Shown here: piece after piece, positions 27,450-36,140 of the stretch
How positions within the stretch are numbered: the stretch's first letter is position 1
How the letters are laid out: each line of letters starts with the position of its first letter
Origin: Gammaproteobacteria bacterium
GTDB taxonomy: Bacteria > Pseudomonadota > Gammaproteobacteria > Enterobacterales > Psychrobiaceae
Direction of reading: 5' to 3'
Assembly (NCBI GenBank): GCA_013214965.1
Contig: JABSRU010000011.1
Coordinates: 46,988 to 110,987, forward strand
Length of the DNA stretch: 64,000 nt
Translations under genes and position numbers: made by a program
The notes under the pieces: generated by a model
Seen by the model: only the letters and a program-made list of their open reading frames with translations
Told to the model about the DNA's origin: nothing
Databases searched by the model: none

Positions 27450-28128
27450 TGATCAACATGTATCCTTTGTTTCTGACGGTAGTGATAATCTGATAGGGCA
27501 TTTGATCATCGTTTAGCTTCTTCCGAAGGCCTGAAATACGCATATCGATCGATCGATCATTGAAATCATAATCAATACCTCGTAAGCCTTGGCAGCAAGC
27601 ATTTCGCGACACTGGCTGGCCAATATTTTTTTCTAATAGCACTAATAAGTCATATTCGGCCCCTGTTAAATTAAGCACACTGTGCTCAAAGGTAACAGTA
27701 TTACTGTTTTTATTAATGCTTATTTTACTATGATGATGCTTGTCTTCACTATACTTTGAATGTTTAGTTCGCCGCAATATTGCTTCAATTCGAGCGACTA
27801 GAACATGGGGTTTTAACGGCTTAGTTAAAAAATCATCGGCCCCAAGCTTTAATAAGGTTACCTCACTGACATCGTCATCACAGGCGGTTAGTACTAAAAT
27901 GGGTCCCTGATAAAACTCACGGGCAAGTTGGCAAATTTCCATGCCGGACATCCCAGGTAACATCAAATCTAGGATCACTAAATCAGGTTGATAATATTTT
28001 ATCCCATCAATCGCTTCATTACCCTTGGCAATAATATGGCTATCAAACCCTTCAACGTGTAAATACATCGCCGTTAAGCGAGATATTTCTGCGTCGTCTT
28101 CAATAATTAATATTTTTGTTTTATTCAT
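27442..28128 (-). CDS. OmpR-family response regulator (RstA/PmrA-like)
   Basis: The receiver domain has EDDAEI, phospho-Asp in VILDLMLPG and Lys in FLTKPL. The C-terminal winged helix has RSIDMRISGLRKKL and RNKGYML. The frame opens at 28152, but the ATG at 28128 is preceded by TGGAGG at good spacing and begins MNKTKILIIEDD, giving 228 residues. It is divergent from eptA, and CTTAC direct repeats spaced 10 bases apart in the shared gap (28186-28231) look like its binding sites. The same repeats precede the lipoprotein gene at 29987. Confidence 0.9.
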   Translation of the reverse strand: MNKTKILIIEDDAEISRLTAMYLHVEGFDSHIIAKGNEAIDGIKYYQPDLVILDLMLPGMSGMEICQLAREFYQGPILVLTACDDDVSEVTLLKLGADDFLTKPLKPHVLVARIEAILRRTKHSKYSEDKHHHSKISINKNSNTVTFEHSVLNLTGAEYDLLVLLEKNIGQPVSRNACCQGLRGIDYDFNDRSIDMRISGLRKKLNDDQMPYQIITTVRNKGYMLING

Positions 28129-28185
28129 ATATACCTCCAGTAAAAGACCCATTTTAATTGAAAAAGTTCCATCGTATAAGGGGGA

Positions 28186-28231
28186 CTTACATAGGCTTAC
28201 ATTTACCTTTATTTCCTTACACTCTCTTACT
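28186..28231 (+). promoter_or_regulatory. Phased CTTAC repeats upstream of eptA
   Basis: CTTACA/TTAC motifs begin at 28186, 28196, 28216 and 28226, so the two pairs have a 10-bp period and sit 30 bases apart. Direct repeats on one helix face are typical OmpR-family response-regulator sites, for example the PmrA box YTTAAK-N5-YTTAAK. The GTAAG at 28234 also makes a short dyad with the last CTTAC. Confidence 0.65.
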
Positions 28232-28292
28232 TTGTAAGGGGGAAAACATCGTTAAGCTGCGTAGCAATTTTAATTTGACTGAATGATTTTAT

Positions 28293-29891
28293 ATGACTAC
28301 TCGCTACTCAACGACGCTAGCATCAAACACCGTTCTTATTATCACTGTACTATATTTTACCGCAGTATTTAATTTTCCATTTTTATCGGGCTTTAGCCAA
28401 GCAATAATGGAATTAGAACACTATAGTGTGTTTTTCTTATGCTCTGTGCCCATTTTACTCTATTGTTTACTCACTATTTTAATTAGCGTTGTGTCGATAA
28501 AATATCTGTTTAAACCTATTTTAATCGTGTTAATTTTGTTCTCGTCATTGGTTTTTTATGCAGCAATTAAGTACGGGATTGTTTTTGATTATGGGATGAT
28601 TGAAAACACCATCGAATCAAACTCCGCGGAAGCGATGTCTTATCTTAATTTCGAATCCATTTTGTATTTTACCGTGACAGGATTCATTCCCGCGTTGTTT
28701 GTTTTTTTTACTGATATTTATTTTAAGCCTTTGGTTAAAGAAATTTTTTCTCGGATAAAGTTAATTGTCGTGATGATAATGACATTACTCATTATTCTGT
28801 TCTTTTTCTATCAAGACTATGCATCTGTAGGTCGTAATAACAGTTACTTAAAAAAATATATCATTCCCTCCCAATTTGTTGGTAGTACTTATAATTACAT
28901 CAAAAATACCTATTTTCATCAAAACACTGTGTTCAAAATATTAGATCCACAGCCAAGCTTGCCCGTTAATCAATCACAAAATCAAGTGATTGTGATGGTG
29001 GTTGGTGAAACGGCCCGGGCGAAGAACTTCTCATATAATGGCTATCACAAGCCGACGAATGGTTATACCCAAGGTGCTGGTATTATCTCTTTTCAACGGA
29101 TGGAATCTTGCGGTACCGCAACCGCTGTTTCAGTGCCTTGTCTCTTTTCTCAGTTGCAGCGGGAGAACTTTGATCGTCATCGTGCCGATAATCAACAGAA
29201 TTTACTCGATATTGCAGCACTTGCTGGGGTTGATGTGTTATGGATTGATAATAATGGATGCAAGGATGTTTGTAACCGCGTACCAACGGTGAAAATAGCG
29301 AAGGATCAGAGTAATCCATTGTGTGATGGTCACTATTGTTTAGATGAAGCGCTATTATTACCTTTGCAACAAAAACTCGATAATCTAACCGCTCAAACAA
29401 CCTTAATTGTACTTCATATGATGGGATCTCATGGGCCAACATATTACAAACGTTATCCCGAACAGACCAGGCTATTTACCCCCGATTGCCAACGTAATGA
29501 TATTCAAAACTGCTCGAAGCAGCAATTAATCAATACCTATGATAATACTATTGCCTATACTGACTTCGTATTATCTAACATTATTGAGCAGTTAGATCAG
29601 CTTCCGCAAGCGATCACCAAATCGATGATATATGTCTCGGATCATGGCGAGTCATTAGGGGAATCAGGTATTTATTTACATGGCTTACCTTATAGTTTCT
29701 CACCTTCAGAGCAGCGACATATTCCCTGGTTAGTTTGGTTTCCTGATCAACAATTTGATCAGCAATGTCTGCAAGAGCAGGGGAAGCACGCCGTAGTGAG
29801 CCATGATAATATTTTTCATACCATGCTCGGTTTATTACATATTTCATCGACCGCTTATCAGCAGAAATTAGATATTTTTTCAGATTGTTGA
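28293..29891 (+). CDS. eptA: Lipid A phosphoethanolamine transferase (EptA/PmrC family)
   Basis: EptA transfers phosphoethanolamine from phosphatidylethanolamine to lipid A phosphates, lowering surface charge and raising resistance to cationic peptides such as polymyxin. About five N-terminal membrane helices (to residue about 185) precede a periplasmic alkaline-phosphatase-fold domain. The acceptor threonine lies in ESCGTATAVSVPCLFS, and metal-binding motifs include VGETARA, MGSHGPTYY and YVSDHGESLGE. Six or more cysteines fit the disulfide pattern of this family. The 532-residue length is normal. The divergent two-component system and the phased repeats upstream suggest regulated expression. 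Confidence 0.94.
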   Translation: MTTRYSTTLASNTVLIITVLYFTAVFNFPFLSGFSQAIMELEHYSVFFLCSVPILLYCLLTILISVVSIKYLFKPILIVLILFSSLVFYAAIKYGIVFDYGMIENTIESNSAEAMSYLNFESILYFTVTGFIPALFVFFTDIYFKPLVKEIFSRIKLIVVMIMTLLIILFFFYQDYASVGRNNSYLKKYIIPSQFVGSTYNYIKNTYFHQNTVFKILDPQPSLPVNQSQNQVIVMVVGETARAKNFSYNGYHKPTNGYTQGAGIISFQRMESCGTATAVSVPCLFSQLQRENFDRHRADNQQNLLDIAALAGVDVLWIDNNGCKDVCNRVPTVKIAKDQSNPLCDGHYCLDEALLLPLQQKLDNLTAQTTLIVLHMMGSHGPTYYKRYPEQTRLFTPDCQRNDIQNCSKQQLINTYDNTIAYTDFVLSNIIEQLDQLPQAITKSMIYVSDHGESLGESGIYLHGLPYSFSPSEQRHIPWLVWFPDQQFDQQCLQEQGKHAVVSHDNIFHTMLGLLHISSTAYQQKLDIFSDC

Positions 29892-29902
29892 GCGTTGCCA
29901 TT

Positions 29903-29956
29903 GCTTACATCAGCTTACTTTCGCTTACCCTATGGTGAGCTGAATTTTGCGATAAT
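29903..29956 (+). promoter_or_regulatory. Triple GCTTAC repeat and -10 element upstream of the DUF4156 lipoprotein gene
   Basis: GCTTAC occurs at 29903, 29913 and 29923, exactly 10 bases apart. A -10-like GATAAT lies at 29951-29956, 22 bases after the last repeat, so the repeats occupy the -35 position, as for class II activation by OmpR/PhoB-type regulators. The motif matches that upstream of eptA. Confidence 0.7.
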
Positions 29957-29986
29957 CATTGGGTTGAAACGTTATAGGAAATCAAA

Positions 29987-30334
29987 ATGAAAAAAATTAT
30001 ATGTGTCATTATTGTACTTACATTGGCTGGCTGCGCTGCAAAAAATACTATCAGCGGCGCTGAAACCATAGAACTAGTCAATCAACTGCAAGATAAAAGT
30101 CATTGTCAGTTTCTTGGTGAAGTCGTTGGCTCACAGGGTAACTTCTTTAATGGTGACTTTACTAGCAATAAAGATCTAGTCATTGGTGCTCGTAATGAGT
30201 TGAGAAATGAAGCATTTAAACTCGGCGGTAATATTGTTCATGTTCAAGACATGAAAAACACTAACGCTGATGGCTCACTGGGCACGACAAATACTACCGT
30301 GGTCGGAAAAGTGTATTTTTGCCAAACAATCTAA
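29987..30334 (+). CDS. DUF4156-family lipoprotein
   Basis: This 115-residue lipoprotein has a type II signal peptide with lipobox LAGC (Cys at residue 16). The small domain contains CQFLGEVVGSQGN and GARNELRNEAFKLGGN, as in the DUF4156 family; two further cysteines could form a disulfide. Function is unknown. Ribosome site AGGAAA precedes the ATG. The GCTTAC repeats upstream suggest it is co-regulated with eptA as part of an envelope-stress response. Confidence 0.82.
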   Translation: MKKIICVIIVLTLAGCAAKNTISGAETIELVNQLQDKSHCQFLGEVVGSQGNFFNGDFTSNKDLVIGARNELRNEAFKLGGNIVHVQDMKNTNADGSLGTTNTTVVGKVYFCQTI

Positions 30335-30397
30335 ATTGGGCTCCTTAATGCGTTGGTTAGTGGGGTAGGGGATAAAAACTAACGTTAGAAAAAAGAG

Positions 30398-30603
30398 CTA
30401 CGCGCGGACATGACCCACAGCACTGCTATTTGTCCAATAAGATTTATCAGTTAAATTATTAACATTTAATCTTAAGGTAACAGGGATGTTTGCAAGCTTT
30501 ACTTGATAACGAGCACCTATATCTAGCAAGATATAAGTATCCATTTTTTCTAAGTTTTCCATATCTATGTAAAATATGCCCGTACGGCTAATGCTAGCGT
30601 TAA
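30398..30603 (-). pseudogene. TonB-dependent receptor C-terminal remnant
   Basis: Read on the minus strand, the frame ending at 30398 gives SRTGIFYIDMENLEK, then YILLDIGARYQVKLANIPV, RLNVNNLTDKSYW and a stop after GHVRA. The NNLTDKSYW pattern is the conserved penultimate strand of siderophore receptors. The usual aromatic C-terminal residue is missing and everything upstream is gone, so this is a gene relic. Confidence 0.75.
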
Positions 30604-30626
30604 AAAAAATGCAACAAAAAACAAAG

Positions 30627-30660
30627 TGGTCAAGTCACTTTTATTACGAGACTTTGTCTT
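30627..30660 (+). repeat. GGTCAAGTCA repeat, copy 1
   Basis: GGTCAAGTCACTTTTATTAC and a trailing GAGACTTTG belong to a family also found at 30811 (inverted), 34186 and 39251. This copy is inverted relative to copy 2, with about 150 bases between them. Confidence 0.65.
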
Positions 30661-30810
30661 CTCTTTACTATTATCTGTTATTCGGTATAAGTAGGGAAAG
30701 TTAAATCTGTAAATTGGCTTGAAAAGGAAACAACCAATCGTATGGATAATCATAAATAGTGCTTAGTGGTTACAGTGAATTTTCCCCAAGGTATTAATAG
30801 TTTGATCAAA

Positions 30811-30840
30811 GTATCATAAGATAAGTGACTTGACCCCTTG
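30811..30840 (-). repeat. GGTCAAGTCA repeat, copy 2 (inverted)
   Basis: Read on the minus strand this is AAGGGGTCAAGTCACTTATC followed by TTATGATAC. It is the closest of the four copies to the 34186 copy. Confidence 0.65.
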
Positions 30841-30956
30841 TCTGTTTTAGACCCAATTAGATCTTGTTTAAAGCAAACCTAGTTGGAAATTCCAGAGTAT
30901 TATCGGAAACAAAGATTTCCTAAAATAATAAATTTAACCTGACCACTACACTGTTA

Positions 30957-32441
30957 TTACTGACGTGGAGTAAAGTCGGGTAAATCGATCGTGATGGTTT
31001 TCGTTGTTATTTCTTTATCACCTAAGAATAATTTAATGACATTGGTTACCTCGGGTGAAACCATCAACAGATTATGTCCCGCATTAATTATTTTAACCTG
31101 TGTTAGATTCAAAAGTCCTTGAGTGGCTTGTTCTTGGGAGTCGATATACGTTCGACCATCTAAGGTTCCGGTTAATAACAGGGTGGGGATATCACTGATA
31201 GGATCTTGGCGAAAACTATCTCCCAAATCTAACCCCTTTACCGCTTTATTGAGCTGTGGCATAGGAAAATTAAGCGTCAAACCTAATAACGAACTCTGCG
31301 CTTGTTTGTTCACTAATGCTAAGCGTTTCTCGGTAATACCAGAGGCAATATCCATGGCAAACGACATTGCATTAAACGCAATGGGTTTGTTGTCGAAGTA
31401 GCCACGCTTTAGTATGCCGATGAGGACACTGTCGATTCCTTGATCTAATGTTTTATATAACATTAATAGGTGCTTTACGCCCCTGTGTGGATCTGAAATC
31501 ATCGCAGAGGCAATGATTTGTAAATGGGTCTTTTGAAAAAGCATATCAACTGACGAGTCGTCTTTTTGCGGAATTTTAACCAACATTGGCGCTTTCTCAA
31601 GCTTTTTATGTACACGGTGCATCAGCTTAACAATATCTGGATAAGCCTTAGCTGAGTGCTCTTGCGTGTTGATGGCTTGTTGTAATCTTGCAAAGTAAGC
31701 ATCTGTTGCAGCGGGTAATTTTACCGTTTGGTTTAAGCCCTCGACACTAGCGATCACCACTTTGTCTATTTTACCTTTAAGTTGCTTCATTGCTGCAAGT
31801 GCGAGATGACTACCATATGATATTCCCCATAGTGTCACTTTTTCGGCATTTAGATGCCGCCTTAAATCATCAATATCTAATACGCTTTGTACGGTGGTGT
31901 AACCTAAAATATCGACACCTTGTCTCTGCCAAAACTCAACACATTCATCGACAGACTTTTGATAAAGACCCGCAACGTTAATATCGGTCAACCGAGTTGT
32001 TAGCGACAAGGTCTGTGACGAGATACATTTAGGGGCAGTATTTGATGCGCCAGTACCTCGCTGATCAAGAGCGATCACATCTCCAAACTCCCTTAATGCC
32101 ATAAATAGTGGAAAACGGAAATGGGGGTATTTTGCGGTATCAATTCCCGAACCACCAGGCCCGCCAGACAGATATATGATAGGCGATCCCGCTTTATCAC
32201 CGATTGCGGGGAAACGAACGTATTTCACCGGGATTAATCGGCTATCGGTATTGTTTCTGTTTTCCGGAACATTGATAACGCCCTCAAATGCATCGGTGGT
32301 TTTGTTATCCATAGTTTGAAATATGATAGCGTGTTCACCGGAATACACTCTCTGGGTAGACGCTGTCGCGTAACTCGACGTCAGAATGGCTAATATGGCT
32401 AAGGAATATTTTAGCGCGCTATTTAATTGATGATTTAACAT
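30957..32441 (-). CDS. Exported alpha/beta hydrolase (peptidase S33-like)
   Basis: A signal peptide (about 1-27) precedes an alpha/beta-hydrolase fold of the tripeptidyl/prolyl aminopeptidase type. Visible features are the oxyanion region GGPGGSG, DQRGTGAS, nucleophile elbow GISYGSH (Ser) and, near the C terminus, GTLDGRTYID and NAGHNLLM supplying the acid and histidine. The 494-residue length fits S33 relatives. It is probably periplasmic, cleaving peptides or esters. A membrane LytTR regulator is transcribed divergently from a 149-base gap and may control it. Confidence 0.85.
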   Translation of the reverse strand: MLNHQLNSALKYSLAILAILTSSYATASTQRVYSGEHAIIFQTMDNKTTDAFEGVINVPENRNNTDSRLIPVKYVRFPAIGDKAGSPIIYLSGGPGGSGIDTAKYPHFRFPLFMALREFGDVIALDQRGTGASNTAPKCISSQTLSLTTRLTDINVAGLYQKSVDECVEFWQRQGVDILGYTTVQSVLDIDDLRRHLNAEKVTLWGISYGSHLALAAMKQLKGKIDKVVIASVEGLNQTVKLPAATDAYFARLQQAINTQEHSAKAYPDIVKLMHRVHKKLEKAPMLVKIPQKDDSSVDMLFQKTHLQIIASAMISDPHRGVKHLLMLYKTLDQGIDSVLIGILKRGYFDNKPIAFNAMSFAMDIASGITEKRLALVNKQAQSSLLGLTLNFPMPQLNKAVKGLDLGDSFRQDPISDIPTLLLTGTLDGRTYIDSQEQATQGLLNLTQVKIINAGHNLLMVSPEVTNVIKLFLGDKEITTKTITIDLPDFTPRQ

Positions 32442-32590
32442 GTTTTTTCCTACTTTCTCATTTGTTAATGTCAGTTAATTAAAATACACAATAGTCCCCA
32501 GTGCATGTGCTACTCTTCCAATATCACTGATTTTATAGGCGAAAGAGACCAAAGGTATGAAAAAAACGATAAACGGTAATCGAGAAATCC

Positions 32591-34132
32591 ATGAATAAAT
32601 CGCTAGTCGTCGGCTGGGTTACCTTACTGTTGAGTTTTTTCATTCAATCATCCGCTTTTGCTCGGGAAATAATCTCCATTGATAACGATAACGTGATTGT
32701 TTGCCCCGCTAAACCACAGCAAAAAGGTCAGCCAAAATTTAACGAGGTCGGTTGCGAGACACGCAATTTATTTCGTGTCGATCCTCAACAAACTGAAATT
32801 TGGTTGAAAGGAAATTTAACAATCAGCCAAGCATACCTGCAAAGGAAACAGCCATCAGCCTTGTTTGTATTTGCTAAAATGTCGAGCGAAGTTTTTTTAA
32901 ATGGAGAGCGGTTAGGTAACAACGGAACGCCGAGTTATTTAAAGGAACAGGAATTTCCAGGGGACATGGATGCTTCATTTTATATCCCGCCTAGATTAAT
33001 TAAGCAGGGGCTCAATGAAGTAATAATACACGCCTCTAGTCATCAAGGGCTTCTGTCACTTTCAACCCCCATTCATTTTATAGGTATTTCAGAGTATTCC
33101 CCAACCAGTGAGTTTTTTAAGCAAGATTTATTGATATCACTGAGCTTACTCGGCGCTATGTTGCTTGGCTGTACCTATTTGGTGACTCTAGCATTTAGAG
33201 CCGAAAAAAAATCGATCATCCTACTGATGTTATCCATGTTAATGTTGGCTAGCGCTCAGCTCCTTGTCGAAATCAGTCGAGTTATGTTTAATTACAGCTA
33301 CCCTATGCATGATATTCGCCTGATTGCTATTGTTGTTTTGTCATTAGCCTTTGGTTTTAGTTTTCTTTTATTCTCGATTAAAAAATTCGCTCGCTCCTAC
33401 CAGAAACTATGGCTAGCCATAGTAATACCATCGACTCTCGTTTTATCTATAATGTTACCGGGCTTTGATGGGAAATCGGCGATTGCAATCTTAGTTCCTG
33501 CGCTATTTAGTGCCATTCTTAGCGGTTATAGCTGTTGGAAAGAACGCACTCGTGAGTCCCTCTCATATTTAATTGCCTACATCTTGTTTTCGTTAACTAT
33601 TATATTTACTTTCCTTGATTTTCACTCGATGCTCTTCTATTACATTGTCACGGGCATGATGGCTTTTCTGGTCATTCGAGTCGCCAATGAATTTATACAA
33701 GAGCGAAGCCTTAGAAAAGCGGAAGCGCAGCAAGTGCTAAAGTTACAACTGAGGCTCGATCAATTGGTTCAGCAAGAATCACCAACAAAATTACAACTTA
33801 ACAGCGCTGGTAAAGTTGAGTTTATCCCCGTAGACGAAATCGCTTATTGTAAGGCCGCAGGGGATTATGTTGAAATTATGCTAACCAACTCACGCCAGTC
33901 ACTGTTTAGCGGTACATTAAAGAGTATTGAGAAAATGCTTCCGTCAACGTTCTTAAAAGTTCACCGTTCATATATTGTCAACTTGGACCAGGTTGTCTCA
34001 ATTGCATCACCCCAAAAAGGCGCGGCGAGCAGCGGTGTGATGGTAATAAGCAGTGGAGATGAAATTCCAGTGAGTCGCAGGATATTACCTCATGTGAGGC
34101 GAGTGATTAAAGGGAATGTTACGCCTGTATAG
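32591..34132 (+). CDS. Membrane-bound LytTR-domain transcriptional regulator
   Basis: This 513-residue protein has a signal sequence (about 1-24) and a periplasmic beta domain (about 25-175) like 7TMR-DISM extracellular modules. Seven or so membrane helices (about 180-375) and a short coiled coil follow, then a LytTR DNA-binding domain (about 405-505, with IPVDEIAYCKAAGDYVEI, LPSTFLKVHRSYIVNL and IPVSRRI). It is a one-component sensor whose DNA-binding part stays at the membrane. The divergent S33-like hydrolase is the obvious candidate target. The ligand is unknown. Confidence 0.85.
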   Translation: MNKSLVVGWVTLLLSFFIQSSAFAREIISIDNDNVIVCPAKPQQKGQPKFNEVGCETRNLFRVDPQQTEIWLKGNLTISQAYLQRKQPSALFVFAKMSSEVFLNGERLGNNGTPSYLKEQEFPGDMDASFYIPPRLIKQGLNEVIIHASSHQGLLSLSTPIHFIGISEYSPTSEFFKQDLLISLSLLGAMLLGCTYLVTLAFRAEKKSIILLMLSMLMLASAQLLVEISRVMFNYSYPMHDIRLIAIVVLSLAFGFSFLLFSIKKFARSYQKLWLAIVIPSTLVLSIMLPGFDGKSAIAILVPALFSAILSGYSCWKERTRESLSYLIAYILFSLTIIFTFLDFHSMLFYYIVTGMMAFLVIRVANEFIQERSLRKAEAQQVLKLQLRLDQLVQQESPTKLQLNSAGKVEFIPVDEIAYCKAAGDYVEIMLTNSRQSLFSGTLKSIEKMLPSTFLKVHRSYIVNLDQVVSIASPQKGAASSGVMVISSGDEIPVSRRILPHVRRVIKGNVTPV

Positions 34133-34185
34133 CCTGTTGAGTCTAGCGACAAAGAACAACCCAAAAATCGAACCGACACATTCAC

Positions 34186-34226
34186 AAAGGGGTCAAGTCA
34201 ATTATCTTATGAGACTTAACTCCTTG
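34186..34226 (+). repeat. GGTCAAGTCA repeat, copy 3 (self-complementary)
   Basis: AAGGGGTCAAGTC and GACTTAACTCCTT, about 12 bases apart, form an imperfect hairpin with 11 of 13 pairs. It lies between convergent genes and could also act as a terminator. Confidence 0.7.
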
Positions 34227-34256
34227 GTTTCCAAATCGAATGGTTTCTAGAATAAC

Positions 34257-35471
34257 CTAACTATAAGAAAAAACAGCTTTAAATTTGTTATTGGTTATTT
34301 GAGTCTTAAAATCCAGATTGAATCGTTCTGTAAGCTTTTTAATTAATTCCAGACCTAAACTAAAATGCTGTTGTTCACCAACCCCGCTTGCTTGTTCATT
34401 ACTAAATAAAATTTCATTTTCGCCAATACTAATGGTAAGCGCTATCGAACCTTCTTGTCGTTTGCCGTGATGAATAACATTATTAATCAGATTGAAAAAT
34501 ATCAATTCCAAGACATTCTCAGGTATCGATATCTGCGGTTGGTAATGGTTTATGTTAGTTAGTGTTATATTCAGTTGATGGGAACTAGCAAGGAGTTTTG
34601 ACTCTGATAGCACTTGCTTAAGCACGGTATTTACACAGCTAATACCTTGATATTCTTCCTTAGATGTAAGCCAAAGCAAGGCATTACTGATGCGTTTAAT
34701 TCTAGCGAGGGATTTAACTAATCTTTGCAGCGAAGGTTGTCGGTATATCTGGGCATGATTGGCCTCAATAAGCTCCATTGAATGACTCATGACTTGCAGT
34801 GGTGTTCTCATTTCATGGCTCATTCCTTGATTAAACGCGATTTGTTCATCGATTAATTGCTGCTGTTTTGCTAACGCTTGTTCTAATTGCTCCGCTATCG
34901 CTTTTACATCAGTTTCTTCAATTTCGTTGATTTCGGATAGTGATCCACTTTGCGATGCGCCCTTCGATTGAAAGTAATGGCTTAAACGATGAAAGGGTTT
35001 TAAGGCTTGAGTTGAAATTGCTCGGGCAATGAAAAATGACCCTAGCAAGCAAAGGACAAATAACAACACTAAAACCAGAATAATATCTTTGGCACCGCGT
35101 TTAACCACCACTTGATCAGTAACATCCATCAACAGCAAACCGTCGGCTAGTTTCATATAATGATAATGCTTGTTGCTATGGCTAAATTCACCAAATAAAT
35201 CATCGGCATCAAATTCGAGATATTGTTTGTTTGGAGTAAGTGTTAAATCAAATTCAGAGAGATCTGTTTTTTTTTCAATATGAAATGGCAAGATTTTCTG
35301 TTGCTTAAATTGTTCTTCTGCTTGTAGTAGCTGCTGATTAAACATAATGTCTTCAAGAGAATATGCAACGAAAAAAGTCACCAATGAAAATAAAAAAAAC
35401 AAGCCAAAAGTAAGTAAAGCAATGAATTTAGTCAGTCTTGTTGATAATGTGGCTGATTTAAAGAAAGTCAA
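34257..35471 (-). CDS. Sensor histidine kinase with atypical ATP-binding boxes
   Basis: This 404-residue kinase has membrane helices at about 15-38 and 130-152, with a short periplasmic sensor between. The phosphorylation box is HEMRTPLQVM, and the N box is recognisable (FFNLINNVIHHGK). The G1 box appears as FSNEQASGVG, without the usual DxGxG aspartate, and the G2 box as FSLGLELIKKL, missing the normal GxGLGL pattern. Nucleotide binding may therefore be weak or altered. It overlaps the response regulator gene by 14 bases, and a serine hydrolase gene lies upstream in the same direction. Confidence 0.87.
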   Translation of the reverse strand: MTFFKSATLSTRLTKFIALLTFGLFFLFSLVTFFVAYSLEDIMFNQQLLQAEEQFKQQKILPFHIEKKTDLSEFDLTLTPNKQYLEFDADDLFGEFSHSNKHYHYMKLADGLLLMDVTDQVVVKRGAKDIILVLVLLFVLCLLGSFFIARAISTQALKPFHRLSHYFQSKGASQSGSLSEINEIEETDVKAIAEQLEQALAKQQQLIDEQIAFNQGMSHEMRTPLQVMSHSMELIEANHAQIYRQPSLQRLVKSLARIKRISNALLWLTSKEEYQGISCVNTVLKQVLSESKLLASSHQLNITLTNINHYQPQISIPENVLELIFFNLINNVIHHGKRQEGSIALTISIGENEILFSNEQASGVGEQQHFSLGLELIKKLTERFNLDFKTQITNNKFKAVFSYS

Positions 35472-36132
35472 AACGGTATCCCACGCCTTTTATTGTCGTA
35501 ATAAATGATTGCCCAAAGTCTTGGCTAAACTTTTTTCTTAATTTATATATATGTGCCCTTAAAGGATCGCTATCTGGGGTATCATCTCCCCATAAGGCGT
35601 GATGAAGCACTTTGGTTTTAACTACATTTGGTGCGACATTGAGCAGTGTTTTGACAATATCAAAACCGACTTGATGCAATTGCATTACTTTATTTTCAAA
35701 ATGAAAGGTCATCGTGCTTTCATCAAGTTCAACGCCATTAAAATAAAGCACTTTTTTGGGAACGCTAATAGCTTTCGCTAAATTAGCGCTAATGCGTGCA
35801 GATAATTCAGCAAAAGAAAATGGCTTTACTAAATAGTCCCAAGCTCCTGAGTCAAAGCCTTTTAAAATATCTTCGGTAGTACCTCTGGCCGACATAATAA
35901 TAACCGGCAGTCTCGCTAACTTATCTTGGAGTAACGAACGGCAAACATCGAACCCATTGATAAAAGGTAAATTAACATCAAGTAAAACGAGATCATAGTG
36001 ATGTTTATTTAGGTAGTTAATTGCTTGTTTACCATGGTAAGCAAAATCTAATAGGTAGCCTTTAGGCTCTAAAAATTCGGCTAACCCTTGGGCGATATCA
36101 ATGTCATCTTCTACAATTAAAATGTTTACCAT
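35458..36132 (-). CDS. OmpR-family response regulator
   Basis: The 224-residue regulator has a receiver with EDDIDIA, phospho-Asp in LVLLDVNLPF and the Lys in YLVKPFSFAEL. The C-terminal winged helix carries PLRAHIYKLRKKF and TTIKGVGYRF. It overlaps the downstream kinase gene and starts 8 bases after the stop of the serine hydrolase, so the order is hydrolase, regulator, kinase in one operon. The target is unknown. Confidence 0.9.
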   Translation of the reverse strand: MVNILIVEDDIDIAQGLAEFLEPKGYLLDFAYHGKQAINYLNKHHYDLVLLDVNLPFINGFDVCRSLLQDKLARLPVIIMSARGTTEDILKGFDSGAWDYLVKPFSFAELSARISANLAKAISVPKKVLYFNGVELDESTMTFHFENKVMQLHQVGFDIVKTLLNVAPNVVKTKVLHHALWGDDTPDSDPLRAHIYKLRKKFSQDFGQSFITTIKGVGYRFDFL

Positions 36133-36140
36133 GCTTATAT

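Larger units (their letters stand above)
30335..30956. other. Region with receptor remnant and GGTCAAGTCA repeats
   Basis: This stretch of about 620 bases without an intact gene contains a TonB-receptor C-terminal remnant (30398-30603) and two inverted copies of the GGTCAAGTCA repeat (30627-30660 and 30811-30840), about 150 bases apart. A 62-codon frame in the middle (30565-30753) overlaps these and has no recognisable content. Confidence 0.6.

Noticed and set aside
28186..28231. CTTAC repeats considered as a small CRISPR-like or tandem-repeat array
   Set aside because: The units are too short and the spacing is one helical turn, as in regulator sites.
30565..30753. 62-codon minus-strand frame
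   Set aside because: It overlaps the receptor relic and a hairpin repeat, and no protein family is recognisable.
32557..32598. 13-codon frame (MKKTINGNREIHE) overlapping the start of the LytTR regulator gene
   Set aside because: The AAAGG lies too close to its ATG for good initiation, and nothing beyond the overlap supports a leader peptide.
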